Positions 28,675 to 38,005 of a DNA stretch of 64,000 nucleotides are shown here, one piece after another (the first letter of the stretch is position 1; each line of letters starts with the position of its first letter). The DNA lies in contig NZ_JAAHGH010000007.1 in assembly GCF_010672525.1 (NCBI RefSeq), positions 172,265 through 236,264 on the forward strand, written 5' to 3'. The notes under the pieces were generated by a model. It was not told the DNA's origin and did not search any database. It saw nothing but the letters and a program-made list of their open reading frames with translations. The DNA is from Okeania sp. SIO2B3 (GTDB taxonomy: Bacteria; Cyanobacteriota; Cyanobacteriia; Cyanobacteriales; Microcoleaceae). The translations under genes were made by a program, and so were the position numbers.

Positions 28675-29457
28675 ATGCGTCAAGCAAGATTTTGGGCGAT
28701 CGCCCCTTTTGGTCTACTAAGTATTATGGGAAAAACTTTACTTTTTCCTATGCTTCTATTTCATCTGGTGGTTATCAATTCTAGCTATGCTAATGAAATT
28801 TTAGCTCAGGATACTCCAACCCAAGAAGAAACTACCCCTTCTACCCAAGAAGAAACTACTCCAACTCCAGAAGAGACTCCAACTCCAGAAGAAACTACCC
28901 CTTCTACCCAAGAAGAAACTACTCCAACTCCAGAAGAAACTCCAACTCCAGAAGAAACTACCCCTTCTACCCAAGAAGAAACTACTCCAACTCCAGAAGA
29001 AACTCCAGCTCCAGAAGAAACTACCCCTTCTACCCAAGAAGAAACTACTCCAACTCCAGAAGAAACTCCAACTCCAGAAGAAACTACCCCTTCTACCCAA
29101 GAACAAGAAGTTGGAAAAGAAATATTACAGCTAGAAGGAACGCTTAGTGATGGAGACTTAGTACTTCCATCTGATGAAAGTATTTATGATGAACATACTT
29201 TTGAAGGAACAACAGGTCAAGTAGTAACTGTAATCTTAGAAAGTCCTGACTTTGATACTTATTTAGCAGTATTTAGTCCTAATGGTGAATTATTGGGAGA
29301 ACATGATGATGTTAGTCAGAAAAATACAAATTCTCAATTAACAATTACTCTAACTATTACAGGAACATATCGTGTAATAGTTAACTCTTATGATAAAACA
29401 GGTAGGGGTCAGTATAATCTCCAAGTAATTGAGTCAGGTCAAACATCAGATTTATAA
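28675..29457 (+). CDS. secreted Thr/Pro/Glu-repeat protein with PPC domain
   Basis: 260 residues. A long signal peptide (about 1-44, with hydrophobic FPMLLFHLVVINSSYA) precedes a low-complexity linker made of a 21-residue unit, EETTPSTQEETTPTPEETP plus TP, repeated about four times (about residues 50-143). The C-terminal 105 residues form a PPC domain (YDEHTFEGTTGQVVTVILES, SPDFDTYLAVFSPNGELLGE, TGTYRVIVNSYDKTGRGQYN) similar to that of the upstream protease. There is no catalytic domain. The repeat is likely an extended, perhaps glycosylated, wall- or sheath-spanning stalk; that is inference. A truncated copy of its 3' end lies at 30230-30280. Confidence 0.82.
   Translation: MRQARFWAIAPFGLLSIMGKTLLFPMLLFHLVVINSSYANEILAQDTPTQEETTPSTQEETTPTPEETPTPEETTPSTQEETTPTPEETPTPEETTPSTQEETTPTPEETPAPEETTPSTQEETTPTPEETPTPEETTPSTQEQEVGKEILQLEGTLSDGDLVLPSDESIYDEHTFEGTTGQVVTVILESPDFDTYLAVFSPNGELLGEHDDVSQKNTNSQLTITLTITGTYRVIVNSYDKTGRGQYNLQVIESGQTSDL
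28820..29100 (+). repeat. 63-bp in-frame tandem repeat
   Basis: Roughly four copies of a 63-bp unit encoding 21 residues, with only one or two base changes between copies (for example GAGACT/GAAACT and CCAGCT/CCAACT). Such purity points to recent expansion; copy number should vary between strains. Confidence 0.9.
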
Positions 29458-30359
29458 TTGAAAAAAAATTAATGGTTAATGGCTAATATCTAAATACAAT
29501 TTAAACATTAGCCGGTGGTGGTGCATAGTAATGGTAAAGGAGTGTGGGGAGATGGGGGGATGGGGAGTGTGGGAGAAATTAAAGAATATGTATCCTACCA
29601 TTACCATGCAGGACTATCCATTAGCCATTAACATTTAGCTATCAATAAATAATATCAAATCCGGTAGCATTGGCGTAATTAGATAAGGAGTTAGGAGTTA
29701 GTGGGACTTACACAAAACAGAAGTAGAAAATAGGCTCAAACATAGACAGGTAAAGATTTTTACGTCAAAAAGGCATAAATCCTGAATAAGCACGGGTTTT
29801 AGCCATTTTTAAAGTATCGACGTAATTTCCTGGTATAGACTGACTTTTAGGCATTTTCTATCCCAGAAAATGTCTAAGTACCATTAGGAAGGAAGAGAAT
29901 TTAGAAAGATTTGGCAATGACGCTCAGATGGAACATTTTTTTATACCAAATTAAGCTGATTTTAATAAAAATTAATTATCTTAGTACAAATCTAATTAAT
30001 AGCTAATAGCCAATAGCTAAATGTAATTAAAGAATTAGTAATAATTCAGTATAAGAGACTGTTTGTCAAATAAATAAAATATTAGATCGTGTAGGGTGCG
30101 AAGGGTGTTACGTAAAGTACTATCCCACAGCACGCAGTGCGTGAGGTATCAAACCTATATATTATTCCAGAAATGATCAGCGTACCGTCACACACCATAC
30201 TTAATCTTTATGTTGACAAACAACCTCTAAATTATAACCTCTAAGTAATTGAATCAGGTCAAACATCAGATTTGTAAATACTAATTTTTTGACTGTTTAA
30301 TAGCTAATAGCTAATAGCTAAATGTCATTCAAAGATTAGCTATTAGCATTAATTAAGCT
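29458..30359. other. spacer with a duplicated 3' fragment of the PPC gene
   Basis: At 30230-30280 the sequence CTAAGTAATTGAATCAGGTC and AAACATCAGATTTGTAA repeats the last codons and stop of the gene ending at 29457 (CAAGTAATTGAGTCAGGTCA, AAACATCAGATTTATAA). It is the tail of a second, otherwise lost, gene copy or a duplicated end. The rest is AT-rich with TAATAGCTAATAGC repeats. Confidence 0.6.
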
Positions 30360-30597
30360 GTAAGCATTCAGCTATTAGAAGTCAGCTCTTCGGTGCGGAA
30401 TGGGCTCGCATTCAGCTTTTTAATGAATGAACCAAGTATTTGTTTAACTTCTACTACATTTTTAAACAAAGAATTGAAGCACAAGAACAACGAGCTTAAA
30501 TTGTCCACTAAAGGTAATAAAGCTGTTTGCGCAGCATGACCTAGGAATAGCTGATAACTGACTGCTGTTTGCGCAGCATTCCGCAGGAAATGCTTAC
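30360..30597. mobile_element. family A MITE (IS66-like ends)
   Basis: Starts GTAAGCATTCAGCTATTAG and ends GCAGGAAATGCTTAC, 238 bp, with ATTAAGCT immediately before and after it (perfect 8-bp duplication). It is non-coding. It sits just downstream of the Hlip gene stop. Confidence 0.82.
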
Positions 30598-30612
30598 ATT
30601 AAGCTTGATTTT

Positions 30613-30813
30613 TTACCGCAAACCTAACCAAGAAAAAAAATCTTGATGAGTAAATAACTCCAGTAATAACAAAATGAAAAATCCTACCATAGCAAATCTA
30701 CCATTGATTCTTTCTGCGTAAGTATTCCAACCAAAAGCAGGTTCATTAGACTTAGTAGTTTCAACTTTTTTAGTAGATTCTGATGTAGATTGAGAAGTCA
30801 AATTTTCAGACAT
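30613..30813 (-). CDS. high light-inducible protein (Hlip/Scp)
   Basis: 66 residues with one transmembrane helix and the LHC-like chlorophyll-binding motif: NTYAERINGRFAMVGFFILL (ExxNGRxAMxGF). The first 25 residues are a polar Ser/Thr/Lys-rich tail. Hlips dimerise, bind chlorophyll and beta-carotene, and protect PSII assembly or chlorophyll synthesis enzymes under excess light. Which paralogue it is cannot be told. The gene lies 50 bp downstream of sdhB on the same strand, so co-transcription is possible but probably incidental. Confidence 0.93.
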   Translation of the reverse strand: MSENLTSQSTSESTKKVETTKSNEPAFGWNTYAERINGRFAMVGFFILLLLELFTHQDFFSWLGLR

Positions 30814-30863
30814 AATATTGATAGAATTCTATGAGCTTTTAAGATTTTTTAGTACGGATAAAA

Positions 30864-31901
30864 TTACTGAATTATCTCAGTAGATTTATTGTCCAATTTT
30901 TTTACTGATTCAATCAGCGATCGCACAGTTTCCGTCCCCTCAGAAGGTTCAAAAGTCAAAGGAAACTTACCTTTTGCCAACATTCTTAATCCTAATGGGC
31001 CTAAACTCAATAATCCTTGAATATCTCTAAAATAGTTACCCACTACCTGAATACCAAATTTTCGTTCATCAATCCAACCCCCATCTTTAACCAAATCAAT
31101 TAAAACTTTTCGATGGCGAATAGAACGACTAGCTTCTTTATCTTTACGATCGAGAATTTCTTGTTTAATTTTACCTATTTGATCCATAGGTGCTACTTCC
31201 ATTGGACAAACAGAATTACAATAATAACAACGGGTACAACCCCAGACTCCTGCTGTGTCAAGATTATATTTTTCTAATCTTTTCTCTATTTGACTGTCAC
31301 GAGAATCACCGACCATTCTATAAGCTTTGGCTAAAGCGTGTGGTCCAACAAAATCTGGATTAACTTCACGAGCATTACATTCAGAATAACAGGCTCCACA
31401 AAGAATACAATTACCCGTCTGATTTAGTTTATCCCGTTCAGTGGGAGTCTGTAAAAATTCTCGTTCTGGAATTTGTCGTGCTTTTGTGCTGACATAAGGT
31501 TCAACTGATTCTAGATTTTGCCAAAAACTGTTCATATCTACTACCAAATCTTTAATTACTGGCATATTTCCCATAGGAGCAATAGTTATTTCTGGAATAG
31601 ATTTTGCAGTAGTATTAGCAGAATTATTATTACTATTATTTGCTATTTTTTGTAGTCTATCTACTTCATTTCTAATATTTTCTTTACAAGCTAAAGCTGA
31701 ACGACCATTTATTTTCATTCCACAACTACCGCAGATAGTATTACGGCAATTTTTACGAAAAGCTAAACTACCATCTTGCTCCCATTTAATTCGATTAAGG
31801 CATTCTAAAATTGTATTGCCTGGTTCAACTTCTAAGGTGTAAGTTTGAACTCTAGGAGTAGTATTTTGATGCTGACGAACTATATTAAAATTGACTTTCA
31901 T
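30864..31901 (-). CDS. sdhB: succinate dehydrogenase/fumarate reductase iron-sulfur subunit
   Basis: SdhB passes electrons from the flavoprotein to quinones. The N-terminal ferredoxin domain has the [2Fe-2S] set CRNTICGSCGMKINGRSALAC split over about residues 52-73, and the C-terminal domain has CILCGACYSEC and CTRCYYCNSVCP for the 4Fe-4S and 3Fe-4S clusters. 345 residues, with an inserted Asn/Thr-rich loop (NNSNNNSANTTAKS) and a longer C-terminus than the E. coli protein, as in other cyanobacteria. SdhA is not next to it, which is normal in cyanobacteria. In these organisms the enzyme feeds the thylakoid plastoquinone pool. Confidence 0.93.
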   Translation of the reverse strand: MKVNFNIVRQHQNTTPRVQTYTLEVEPGNTILECLNRIKWEQDGSLAFRKNCRNTICGSCGMKINGRSALACKENIRNEVDRLQKIANNSNNNSANTTAKSIPEITIAPMGNMPVIKDLVVDMNSFWQNLESVEPYVSTKARQIPEREFLQTPTERDKLNQTGNCILCGACYSECNAREVNPDFVGPHALAKAYRMVGDSRDSQIEKRLEKYNLDTAGVWGCTRCYYCNSVCPMEVAPMDQIGKIKQEILDRKDKEASRSIRHRKVLIDLVKDGGWIDERKFGIQVVGNYFRDIQGLLSLGPLGLRMLAKGKFPLTFEPSEGTETVRSLIESVKKLDNKSTEIIQ

Positions 31902-32032
31902 CGATCATAAATTAAAGATATTTTGTACTAGCTTAGTTGTGTTTTTTTTAGATAAAACAATATTAGCATTAATTATGAGTTTTTTGATTCCGATATTATT
32001 TTTATTTTACTACACTTCTATTAGTTTTTTCG

Positions 32033-32248
32033 TAAGCATTTCCTGTGGAATGCTGCGCAAACAGCTATTAGCTGTTAGCTGTCAGCTCTCATTAGAAGGT
32101 TTAAATGAATATAGACTTTAAAGCCAACTTTGGTAGTAAGTATAAATTCTGTCTCAATTAGTAAAGCTTTGATCTAAAACTAAAAGCAATAGCTGTTTGC
32201 GTAGCATCCCGCAGGGAAGTGCTGAAGCCCTGACGGCTGAATGCTTAC
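32033..32248. mobile_element. family A MITE (IS66-like ends)
   Basis: Starts GTAAGCATTTCC and ends GGCTGAATGCTTAC, 216 bp; flanks TTTTTTC/ATTTTTC are only an imperfect duplication. Internal AACAGCTATTAGCTGTTAGC and GACTTTAAAGCCAAC segments match the copies at 15809 and 43913. Confidence 0.75.
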
Positions 32249-32539
32249 ATTTTTCGGTAGTAGGTGTTAGATTTTAAGTTTGAGCTTGTAGACGAAATAA
32301 AGTTTACTTTAAAATATATTTATTTGCTATATTTTTTAAATTAGGTTGAAAACTTCAGATTTCACCTGTTTTGTCCACAATTATTGGAGCTTAATTACCA
32401 TTAAATTAAAATATTAACTTACTGTCTACAAACTTCCTGAGTATATTCAATGTCGTGACTGTAAAAAGTCACAAAATAATAGTTTATATCAGTTAATGTG
32501 AAGTTGTAAATAAACTGAAACAAGGCAATGATGTTATAC

Positions 32540-32638
32540 CAAATCCGATTTAGAAAAGCTGATTATATATTCTCTCTATTGTCTATTGAGTGTTACTTTT
32601 TGCCTCACACCATAATCAGCTTATAATAACCGGATTTG
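32540..32638. repeat. short inverted-repeat element with CAAATCCG ends
   Basis: Starts CAAATCCGATTT and ends AACCGGATTTG, about 99 bp, with a second internal inverted pair AGCTGATTATA / ATAATCAGCT. Sister of 28080-28188. Confidence 0.6.
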
Positions 32639-32714
32639 TTATTAGAAGCTTTAGTTGTATGCAGCTTCATCAAAAATTTGTATTACAAGAAAAATCTTCA
32701 AAAATTAAAATTAA

Positions 32715-33347
32715 TCATTATCTCTCCTTGAAAATAAGAGGATTGACTAGAAGGAAATTTTTTTTCTTTTCTCTTGGTATATTTGGATATAAAGCTCCCT
32801 TCGAGAACTGAGTTCAAGGAAAACCCAAGAATGAGGAGTAAATCGGCTTTTTCTGTTTTTCATTCTGCGCTTTCCATTCCGGCGATCACTTGAGCTATTC
32901 TATAATAGGCTAGGCGTTAACTTAATTCTGCGAAACGCAAAGCTGCCGTTTTTTCCTTTAAAGGAAATGCTTTAAACTCAATTTATCGGTAAAACTTAAA
33001 ATTAAAATTAAAAGCAAAGCTTGAGTAATTATGGATTAATTATACTGATGATTGACCAGAGCAAAAATTTCATTTTATCTTATTAGATGTAAAATCATAG
33101 TAATTCTTAAATTGTAGTGAATATTTTGATTTAATTAGATTTAATTTCATATTCAAATTAATAACTACTTACTAACCTAGCCATCAACTCCTATTACTAT
33201 GTACAGCTACCAATCAACAATTAATAATTAATTATTAATTATTAATTATTACCTCTCCTTGAAAACGGATAGGATTGACTAATTATAAAAAATTTTTCTT
33301 GTTTCTCCTTGAAAGGAGAGGATTTTTACCTTAATTATTCGGTAATA
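32715..33347. repeat. two family B MITE-like repeats in the sdhB-RDD spacer
   Basis: The first copy (about 32720-32995) holds TCTCTCCTTGAAAATAAGAG, AAGGAAATTTTTTTTCTTTT, CTCTTGG and ends near CAATTTATCGGTAA. The second (about 33207-33347) starts with AATTAATAATT runs, holds CCTCTCCTTGAAAACGGATA, and ends CCTTAATTATTCGGTAA. No gene is seen between 31902 and 33491. Confidence 0.6.
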
Positions 33348-33491
33348 ACTATATGTATATTAACTTCTATCTGGAAAACCAGCAAAAATTGACAAATAAA
33401 AAACGTGATAAAATTATAGAACAGTAACAAAAGCCAATCAAACAGTTACATATTCTCCTAACCAGACCAAAAAATAATTAAGGTCTATCTT

Positions 33492-34025
33492 ATGAGTGAT
33501 AATATTATACCCCAATTGCCAAAAGCACCTCTATCCCGTCGCGTAGCAGCATTCAGTATAGATGCTGTAGTAGTTTGGTTTTTGAGTGCCATAATTAGCA
33601 ATAATTGGTTCACGTTTATTTTATTTTTTATGGTACTTTGGATAATAACACGAGTGTTAGTAGTCCATAAAAACCATGGTCAGAGTATAGGACACTATGC
33701 TCTAGATATGAAAGTTTTAGATACTAGATACCAAAGAAATCCAGGTATCCTAGAACTATCAAAGCGAGAAGGAATTTTAGCATTATCGGGGGCATTGGCT
33801 ATGTTAGGCATTAGTAATTTAACATCAGGAAATGCTGCTGTCTTATTACTAATAATTCCTTTATTTTTGGACTTTACAGTAGCTTTAGTAGATATTGAAA
33901 GATATCAACAAGCTTTCCATGACAGAATAGCTCAGACAATAGTAGTAGGGACAATGCGTGGTTACTCCCTAGATATTAAGGTAAGGTGGCTAGTTGACGA
34001 AGCCAAACGTTATATGAGAAGATAA
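33492..34025 (+). CDS. RDD family membrane protein
   Basis: 177 residues. The N-terminus PLSRRVAAFSIDAVVVWFLS carries the RDD-type motif (Arg then Asp in the first helix), and HGQSIGHYALDMKVLD matches the second conserved block. Hydrophobic segments at about 22-62 and 93-130 suggest four membrane spans. RDD proteins are of mostly unknown function; some act in ion transport. It precedes rpmG by 33 bp on the same strand and may be in one transcript with rpmG and rpsR. Confidence 0.9.
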   Translation: MSDNIIPQLPKAPLSRRVAAFSIDAVVVWFLSAIISNNWFTFILFFMVLWIITRVLVVHKNHGQSIGHYALDMKVLDTRYQRNPGILELSKREGILALSGALAMLGISNLTSGNAAVLLLIIPLFLDFTVALVDIERYQQAFHDRIAQTIVVGTMRGYSLDIKVRWLVDEAKRYMRR

Positions 34026-34058
34026 TAATTTGTGTCTAGCATTCATGGAAATTGAAAT

Positions 34059-34247
34059 ATGGCCAAAGGAGTCAGAATAGTAATTACACTAGAATGCACA
34101 GAATGTAGAACGAATTCTAATAAACGTTCACAAGGTGTGTCTAGGTATACAACAACTAAAAACCGTAGGAATACAACTTCAAGATTAGAATTGAAGAAAT
34201 TCTGTACTCACTGTAATAAACATACAGTTCACAAAGAAATTAAGTAA
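34059..34247 (+). CDS. rpmG: 50S ribosomal protein L33
   Basis: 62 residues, starting [19 protein letters not shown] and containing [20 protein letters not shown] and [14 protein letters not shown]. The CxxC...CxxC pairs show the zinc-binding version of L33. Placed immediately before rpsR, the usual cyanobacterial and plastid order. Confidence 0.97.
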   Translation: MAKGVRIVITLECTECRTNSNKRSQGVSRYTTTKNRRNTTSRLELKKFCTHCNKHTVHKEIK

Positions 34248-34320
34248 AAATTCAGTGAGTATTAAAAATAGTAAGTAAATAGTTAAAACGTAAACAAAAA
34301 TAACTAACAAATAATTAGAA

Positions 34321-34539
34321 ATGGCGAATTACTTCCGCAAAAGAGTATCACCAATTAAACCAGGAGATCCAATCGACTATAAAGATGTGGAACTACTCAA
34401 GAAATATATTACAGAAAGAGGTAAAATTCTGCCAAGAAGAATCACTGGTTTAACTTCAAAACAGCAGAGAGATTTAACGAAAAGTATCAAAAGAGCTAGA
34501 TTAGTAGCCTTATTACCCTACGTTAATCGGGAAACCTGA
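34321..34539 (+). CDS. rpsR: 30S ribosomal protein S18
   Basis: 72 residues: [40 protein letters not shown] and [20 protein letters not shown] are all typical of S18, which binds S6 and the central domain of 16S rRNA. 73 bp after rpmG and probably co-transcribed. Confidence 0.97.
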   Translation: MANYFRKRVSPIKPGDPIDYKDVELLKKYITERGKILPRRITGLTSKQQRDLTKSIKRARLVALLPYVNRET

Positions 34540-34589
34540 AGATAAAGTGTTTGAGATTTGAGATTTTGGGTAAATCTGAAAAAGTTAAA

Positions 34590-34751
34590 AAGCATTCAGC
34601 AGTTCAGCGGTCAGCGGTCAGCTTTGCGCAAAGAGGATGAGCAACCCAAGCTTGGACGTTTCGGAATACGACCCTTGCCAGATGCCTAATTATATGCACA
34701 AAATTTGAGGCTGATATGCTGATAGCTAATAGCTGATGGCTGAATGCTTAC
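34590..34751. mobile_element. family A MITE, partial or divergent
   Basis: Begins AAGCATTCAGCAGTTCAGC and ends GATGGCTGAATGCTTAC, about 160 bp; the left end lacks the leading GT. Internal TGCCTAATTATATGCACAAA also appears in reverse orientation at 44850-44875. It lies between rpsR and the RNase gene. Confidence 0.6.
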
Positions 34752-34834
34752 AAAAGCCAAATTCAAAAAATCTCAAACTAGGAAATACCACAACCTAGTC
34801 AAAGGTAGTTGAAAATTTATAGGGATATATAAAT

Positions 34835-36853
34835 GTGGAGAAGGGAAAATTAATTGAATTTAGATTGCATGGAGAACGGCGGCTAGCCATAACAGAACGT
34901 CCAGATGGTAAAAAAAACTGGGTCGTGGTGGAAGAAAATGGTCAATCTCACAGCATACCTCCAAAGCAAATCAGTTATGAAGTAGCAGGAGAAGGTTACA
35001 AATCATCAGAAATTCCCAAATTTCTTCAGGAAGTAGAAACTTATATAGACCCTTCAAGTATAGAATTGGCATGGGAACTACTGGTAGAAGAATCAGAAAC
35101 AGTAAATCCAGAAGAAATGGCCTTACTGCTATTTTCAGAACAAACACCAGCCCAATGTTATGCAGCGTACATATTATTATCAGACGATAAACTCTACTTT
35201 AAGCAAAAAGGCGATCGCTACGAACCCCGACCTGTAGCTCAAGTAGGAGAAATCAAACATCAGCAGGAAGTCCAAAAGCAAAAACAACAAGAACTAGAAA
35301 ACTTTTTACTCCGGGTGCGTAACCGACTAGCAGGAGAAGAAGTAGAGTGGCAACCAAGTGATTATAACCGCCTAGATGTAATAGAAAAATTGGCAACTTA
35401 TGGAGAAGAAGCTTCTCATCGGGCCCAAGCAATGGATAGCTTGGCAATGTTAGAATTACCAGAAACTCCAGAAGCAGCGTTTAAACTATTAATGGATCTA
35501 GGTATATGGAGCAAACATGAAAATTTATTTTTGCGACGTAGTCAGATTCCAAAACATTTTTCTACCAAGGTACTAGAAGTGGCTCAAAGCTGCCTGAAAT
35601 CTCCTCCACCAGATCCAGATACAAATCGTTTGGATTTAACTCATCTAAAAGTTTATACCATAGACGATGAAAGCACCAAAGAAATAGATGATGGCCTCAG
35701 TATTGAATTTTTAGAAGGCGATCGACAAAAGATATGGGTACATATTGCCGACCCAACTCGCTTACTTACTCCTGGTGATGAGTTAGACCTAGACGCAAGG
35801 CGAAGAACTACTACATTATATTTACCCACAGGTATGATTCCGATGTTCCCGTCAGAGTTGGCCACAGGACCAATGAGTCTGATTCAGGGACAAATTTGTA
35901 GCGCCTTGAGTTTTGGCATTATTTTAGATGAAAGTGGAGGAGTTGTAGACTATAGCATTCATGCTAGCTTAATCAAACCAACCTACCGCCTGACTTATGA
36001 TGATGTAGATGAAATGTTACAGTTAAAGATTCAGCTAGAGCCAGAAATTCATGCCCTCGACCAGTGGGCCAAACAAAGATTTCAGTGGCGACAGTCACAA
36101 GGTTCTATTAGTATCTATATGCCAGAGTCAGTAATTAAAGTCGAAGGTGAGGAAGTAAAAGTAGAGGTATTGGACGACTCACCATCAAGACAGCTAGTGG
36201 CAGAGATGATGATTATGGCAGGAGAGGTTGGGGCAAAATATGGTCAAAAATATGATATTCCCCTTCCCTATCGCAGTCAACCCCAACCAGAACTTCCACC
36301 AGAGGCAGAACTAATATTATTGCCTGCTGGACCAGTTCGGTCTTGTGCGATGCGTAGATGTATGCCTAAAAGTGAAATGGGGATTATACCAGCTCGTCAT
36401 GCGAGTTTGGCCTTAGAAACTTACGTTCAGATTACTTCTCCAATTCGGCGTTATAGCGATCTATTGGCTCACTTTCAAATTAAAGCTCATTTACGAGGAG
36501 AGGAGTTACCTTTTAGTCGAGACCAGATGCAAGAAATAGTAATGAGTTTAGTTCCTGCTGTCAAAGAAGCTTCTAGTGTGGAAAGGTGTACTAACCGTTA
36601 CTGGGGACTGGAATATTTGCGACGTAATTCTGATGAGGTTTGGCAAGCGTTGATAATTCGGTGGTTGAAAGAAGAAATTAATTTAGGGTTGGTGTTATTG
36701 GAAGAGTTGGGGTTAGAGTTGGCAATGCGGTTTGGTCGGTCTGTCAATGTGGGCGATCGCCTAGAGGTGAAGGTTGCCCATGCTGACCCTCGTAAGGATG
36801 AAGTTATATTCCAGGAAGTAATTACTACTGTAGCAGAGGCGGCAGCTAATTAG
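34835..36853 (+). CDS. RNase II/RNase R-type exoribonuclease
   Basis: 672 residues, GTG start (an ATG two bases upstream is out of frame and closes at once). The RNB catalytic domain begins at YTIDDESTKEIDDGLSIE with the metal-binding aspartates, followed by IWVHIADPTRLLTPGDELDL, LYLPTGMIPMFPSELATGPM and, near its end, YVQITSPIRRYSDLLAHFQI with the nucleotide-binding arginines. A short S1-like segment (SVNVGDRLEVKVAHADP) closes the protein. The N-terminal part is the cyanobacterial type without clear cold-shock motifs. It degrades RNA 3' to 5'. The rpmG-rpsR-RNase order is common in cyanobacteria. Confidence 0.92.
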   Translation: MEKGKLIEFRLHGERRLAITERPDGKKNWVVVEENGQSHSIPPKQISYEVAGEGYKSSEIPKFLQEVETYIDPSSIELAWELLVEESETVNPEEMALLLFSEQTPAQCYAAYILLSDDKLYFKQKGDRYEPRPVAQVGEIKHQQEVQKQKQQELENFLLRVRNRLAGEEVEWQPSDYNRLDVIEKLATYGEEASHRAQAMDSLAMLELPETPEAAFKLLMDLGIWSKHENLFLRRSQIPKHFSTKVLEVAQSCLKSPPPDPDTNRLDLTHLKVYTIDDESTKEIDDGLSIEFLEGDRQKIWVHIADPTRLLTPGDELDLDARRRTTTLYLPTGMIPMFPSELATGPMSLIQGQICSALSFGIILDESGGVVDYSIHASLIKPTYRLTYDDVDEMLQLKIQLEPEIHALDQWAKQRFQWRQSQGSISIYMPESVIKVEGEEVKVEVLDDSPSRQLVAEMMIMAGEVGAKYGQKYDIPLPYRSQPQPELPPEAELILLPAGPVRSCAMRRCMPKSEMGIIPARHASLALETYVQITSPIRRYSDLLAHFQIKAHLRGEELPFSRDQMQEIVMSLVPAVKEASSVERCTNRYWGLEYLRRNSDEVWQALIIRWLKEEINLGLVLLEELGLELAMRFGRSVNVGDRLEVKVAHADPRKDEVIFQEVITTVAEAAAN

Positions 36854-38005
36854 ATTTTTGAAGAAGTTATCCAGGAGTGGCTCACAGGGATTATGGCACG
36901 GATATACGGATAGGGCAGAGAGTAGGGGAGTGGGGAGTATTTTTCTACTTTTTTCCCTTGTTGCATAAATGCGGGATGATTTTAATAGTTTTGTGGAATG
37001 GGTATCTTGCCCGTTCGCGTTCCTGATATTTTCACCGCACTCCTACCCTCACCCATAAGACTTTTGAGCGCAAACCCTAATTATGATGATTTATAACGCG
37101 AGCAAGATGCTCGCACTAATTGTTCTAACTAACCTGACTGATAACTGATAACTAAAATGGCAGTTCCTATATTTTTGAGATTAAAATCAACATTTTTACA
37201 GAATTTTTACAGATATATATTAGGTTATTTAATACCTTTTATGTAAGCAAAAACACCAAACAAACTTAATATAGTAGCGAAGGAAAGGTTAGGACAGATC
37301 GGCAGCTTAAAACTCAGACAAAGCAATATTTTTCCTTCTTCCCTCTTCCTTCTTTCTTCTTCCTTCTGCTATATATATACTTAACTATGGTTGGGATTAA
37401 AAACAAGGGATTAAACATCGTTATTTGATTTTTATTTAAGGTTAATGATAAATCTTAGTAATGTGTCTACCTCAGATGAGTCGTAGTTAAAACCCCCTCT
37501 ATAGAATTATGAAAGCACTTAATTTTTTGTAATAAACACCTCTACACTACTCCTATCAACAATTTTTTACTTTTGGTAACTAAGGTGCATACCTCAGAAA
37601 AGTTGTCGGTTATACAGAATTTAATTAATATATAAATATAGAGAAAAAGTTTTTTAATAAAATTTCTCTAATAAGATAGATGGGTAATACACAACTATAA
37701 ATCAAGAAATAATTGTTAGCGATCAATGTGATATAGGTTGTCGAACGTTAACAAAAATAGTTTTTTAAAGGCAAAAATATAGGGTGCATCTTAATATTTG
37801 CAAAAATACTTTTTTCCTATATATTCCCTGTTGACTGTTGCTAGATGAACTGTTGCCTAAAAGCGATAAATTTTAGGCTTTATTCATGCATTGAGATGCA
37901 CCCAAAATATAGTGATTTGCCTTGAATATAAATTTGTGACGAAAATTCTATCCAAGCTGCACCGTGACATGATGAAACAGCTTAATTTTAGGAGAAATTA
38001 AAACA
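36854..38005. other. long spacer upstream of ppsA
   Basis: No gene. 36872-36912 holds GGAGTGGCTCACAGGGATTA and TGGCACGGATATACGGATA, repeated almost exactly at 55982-56019. TTTTGAGCGCAAACCCTAATT and ACTGATAACTGATAACT are short dispersed repeats. A 122-bp inverted-repeat element lies at 37782-37903, and AGGAG about 13 bases before the ATG is the ppsA ribosome binding site. Confidence 0.5.
37782..37903. repeat. inverted-repeat element with GGGTGCATCT ends upstream of ppsA
   Basis: Starts GGGTGCATCTTAAT and ends CATTGAGATGCACCC, about 122 bp, non-coding. It ends about 100 bases before the ppsA start, so it may lie in the leader or promoter of that gene. The fragment TATAGGGTGCA also occurs at 2634. 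Confidence 0.6.

Noticed and set aside
28801-29106. Antisense frame of Trp/Ser/Phe repeats opposite the PPC protein
   Set aside because: It is only the complement of the 63-bp Thr/Pro/Glu repeat and its composition is implausible.
32590-32811. 73-codon plus-strand frame
   Set aside because: It crosses an inverted-repeat element and a family B repeat, so it is read-through of non-coding repeats.
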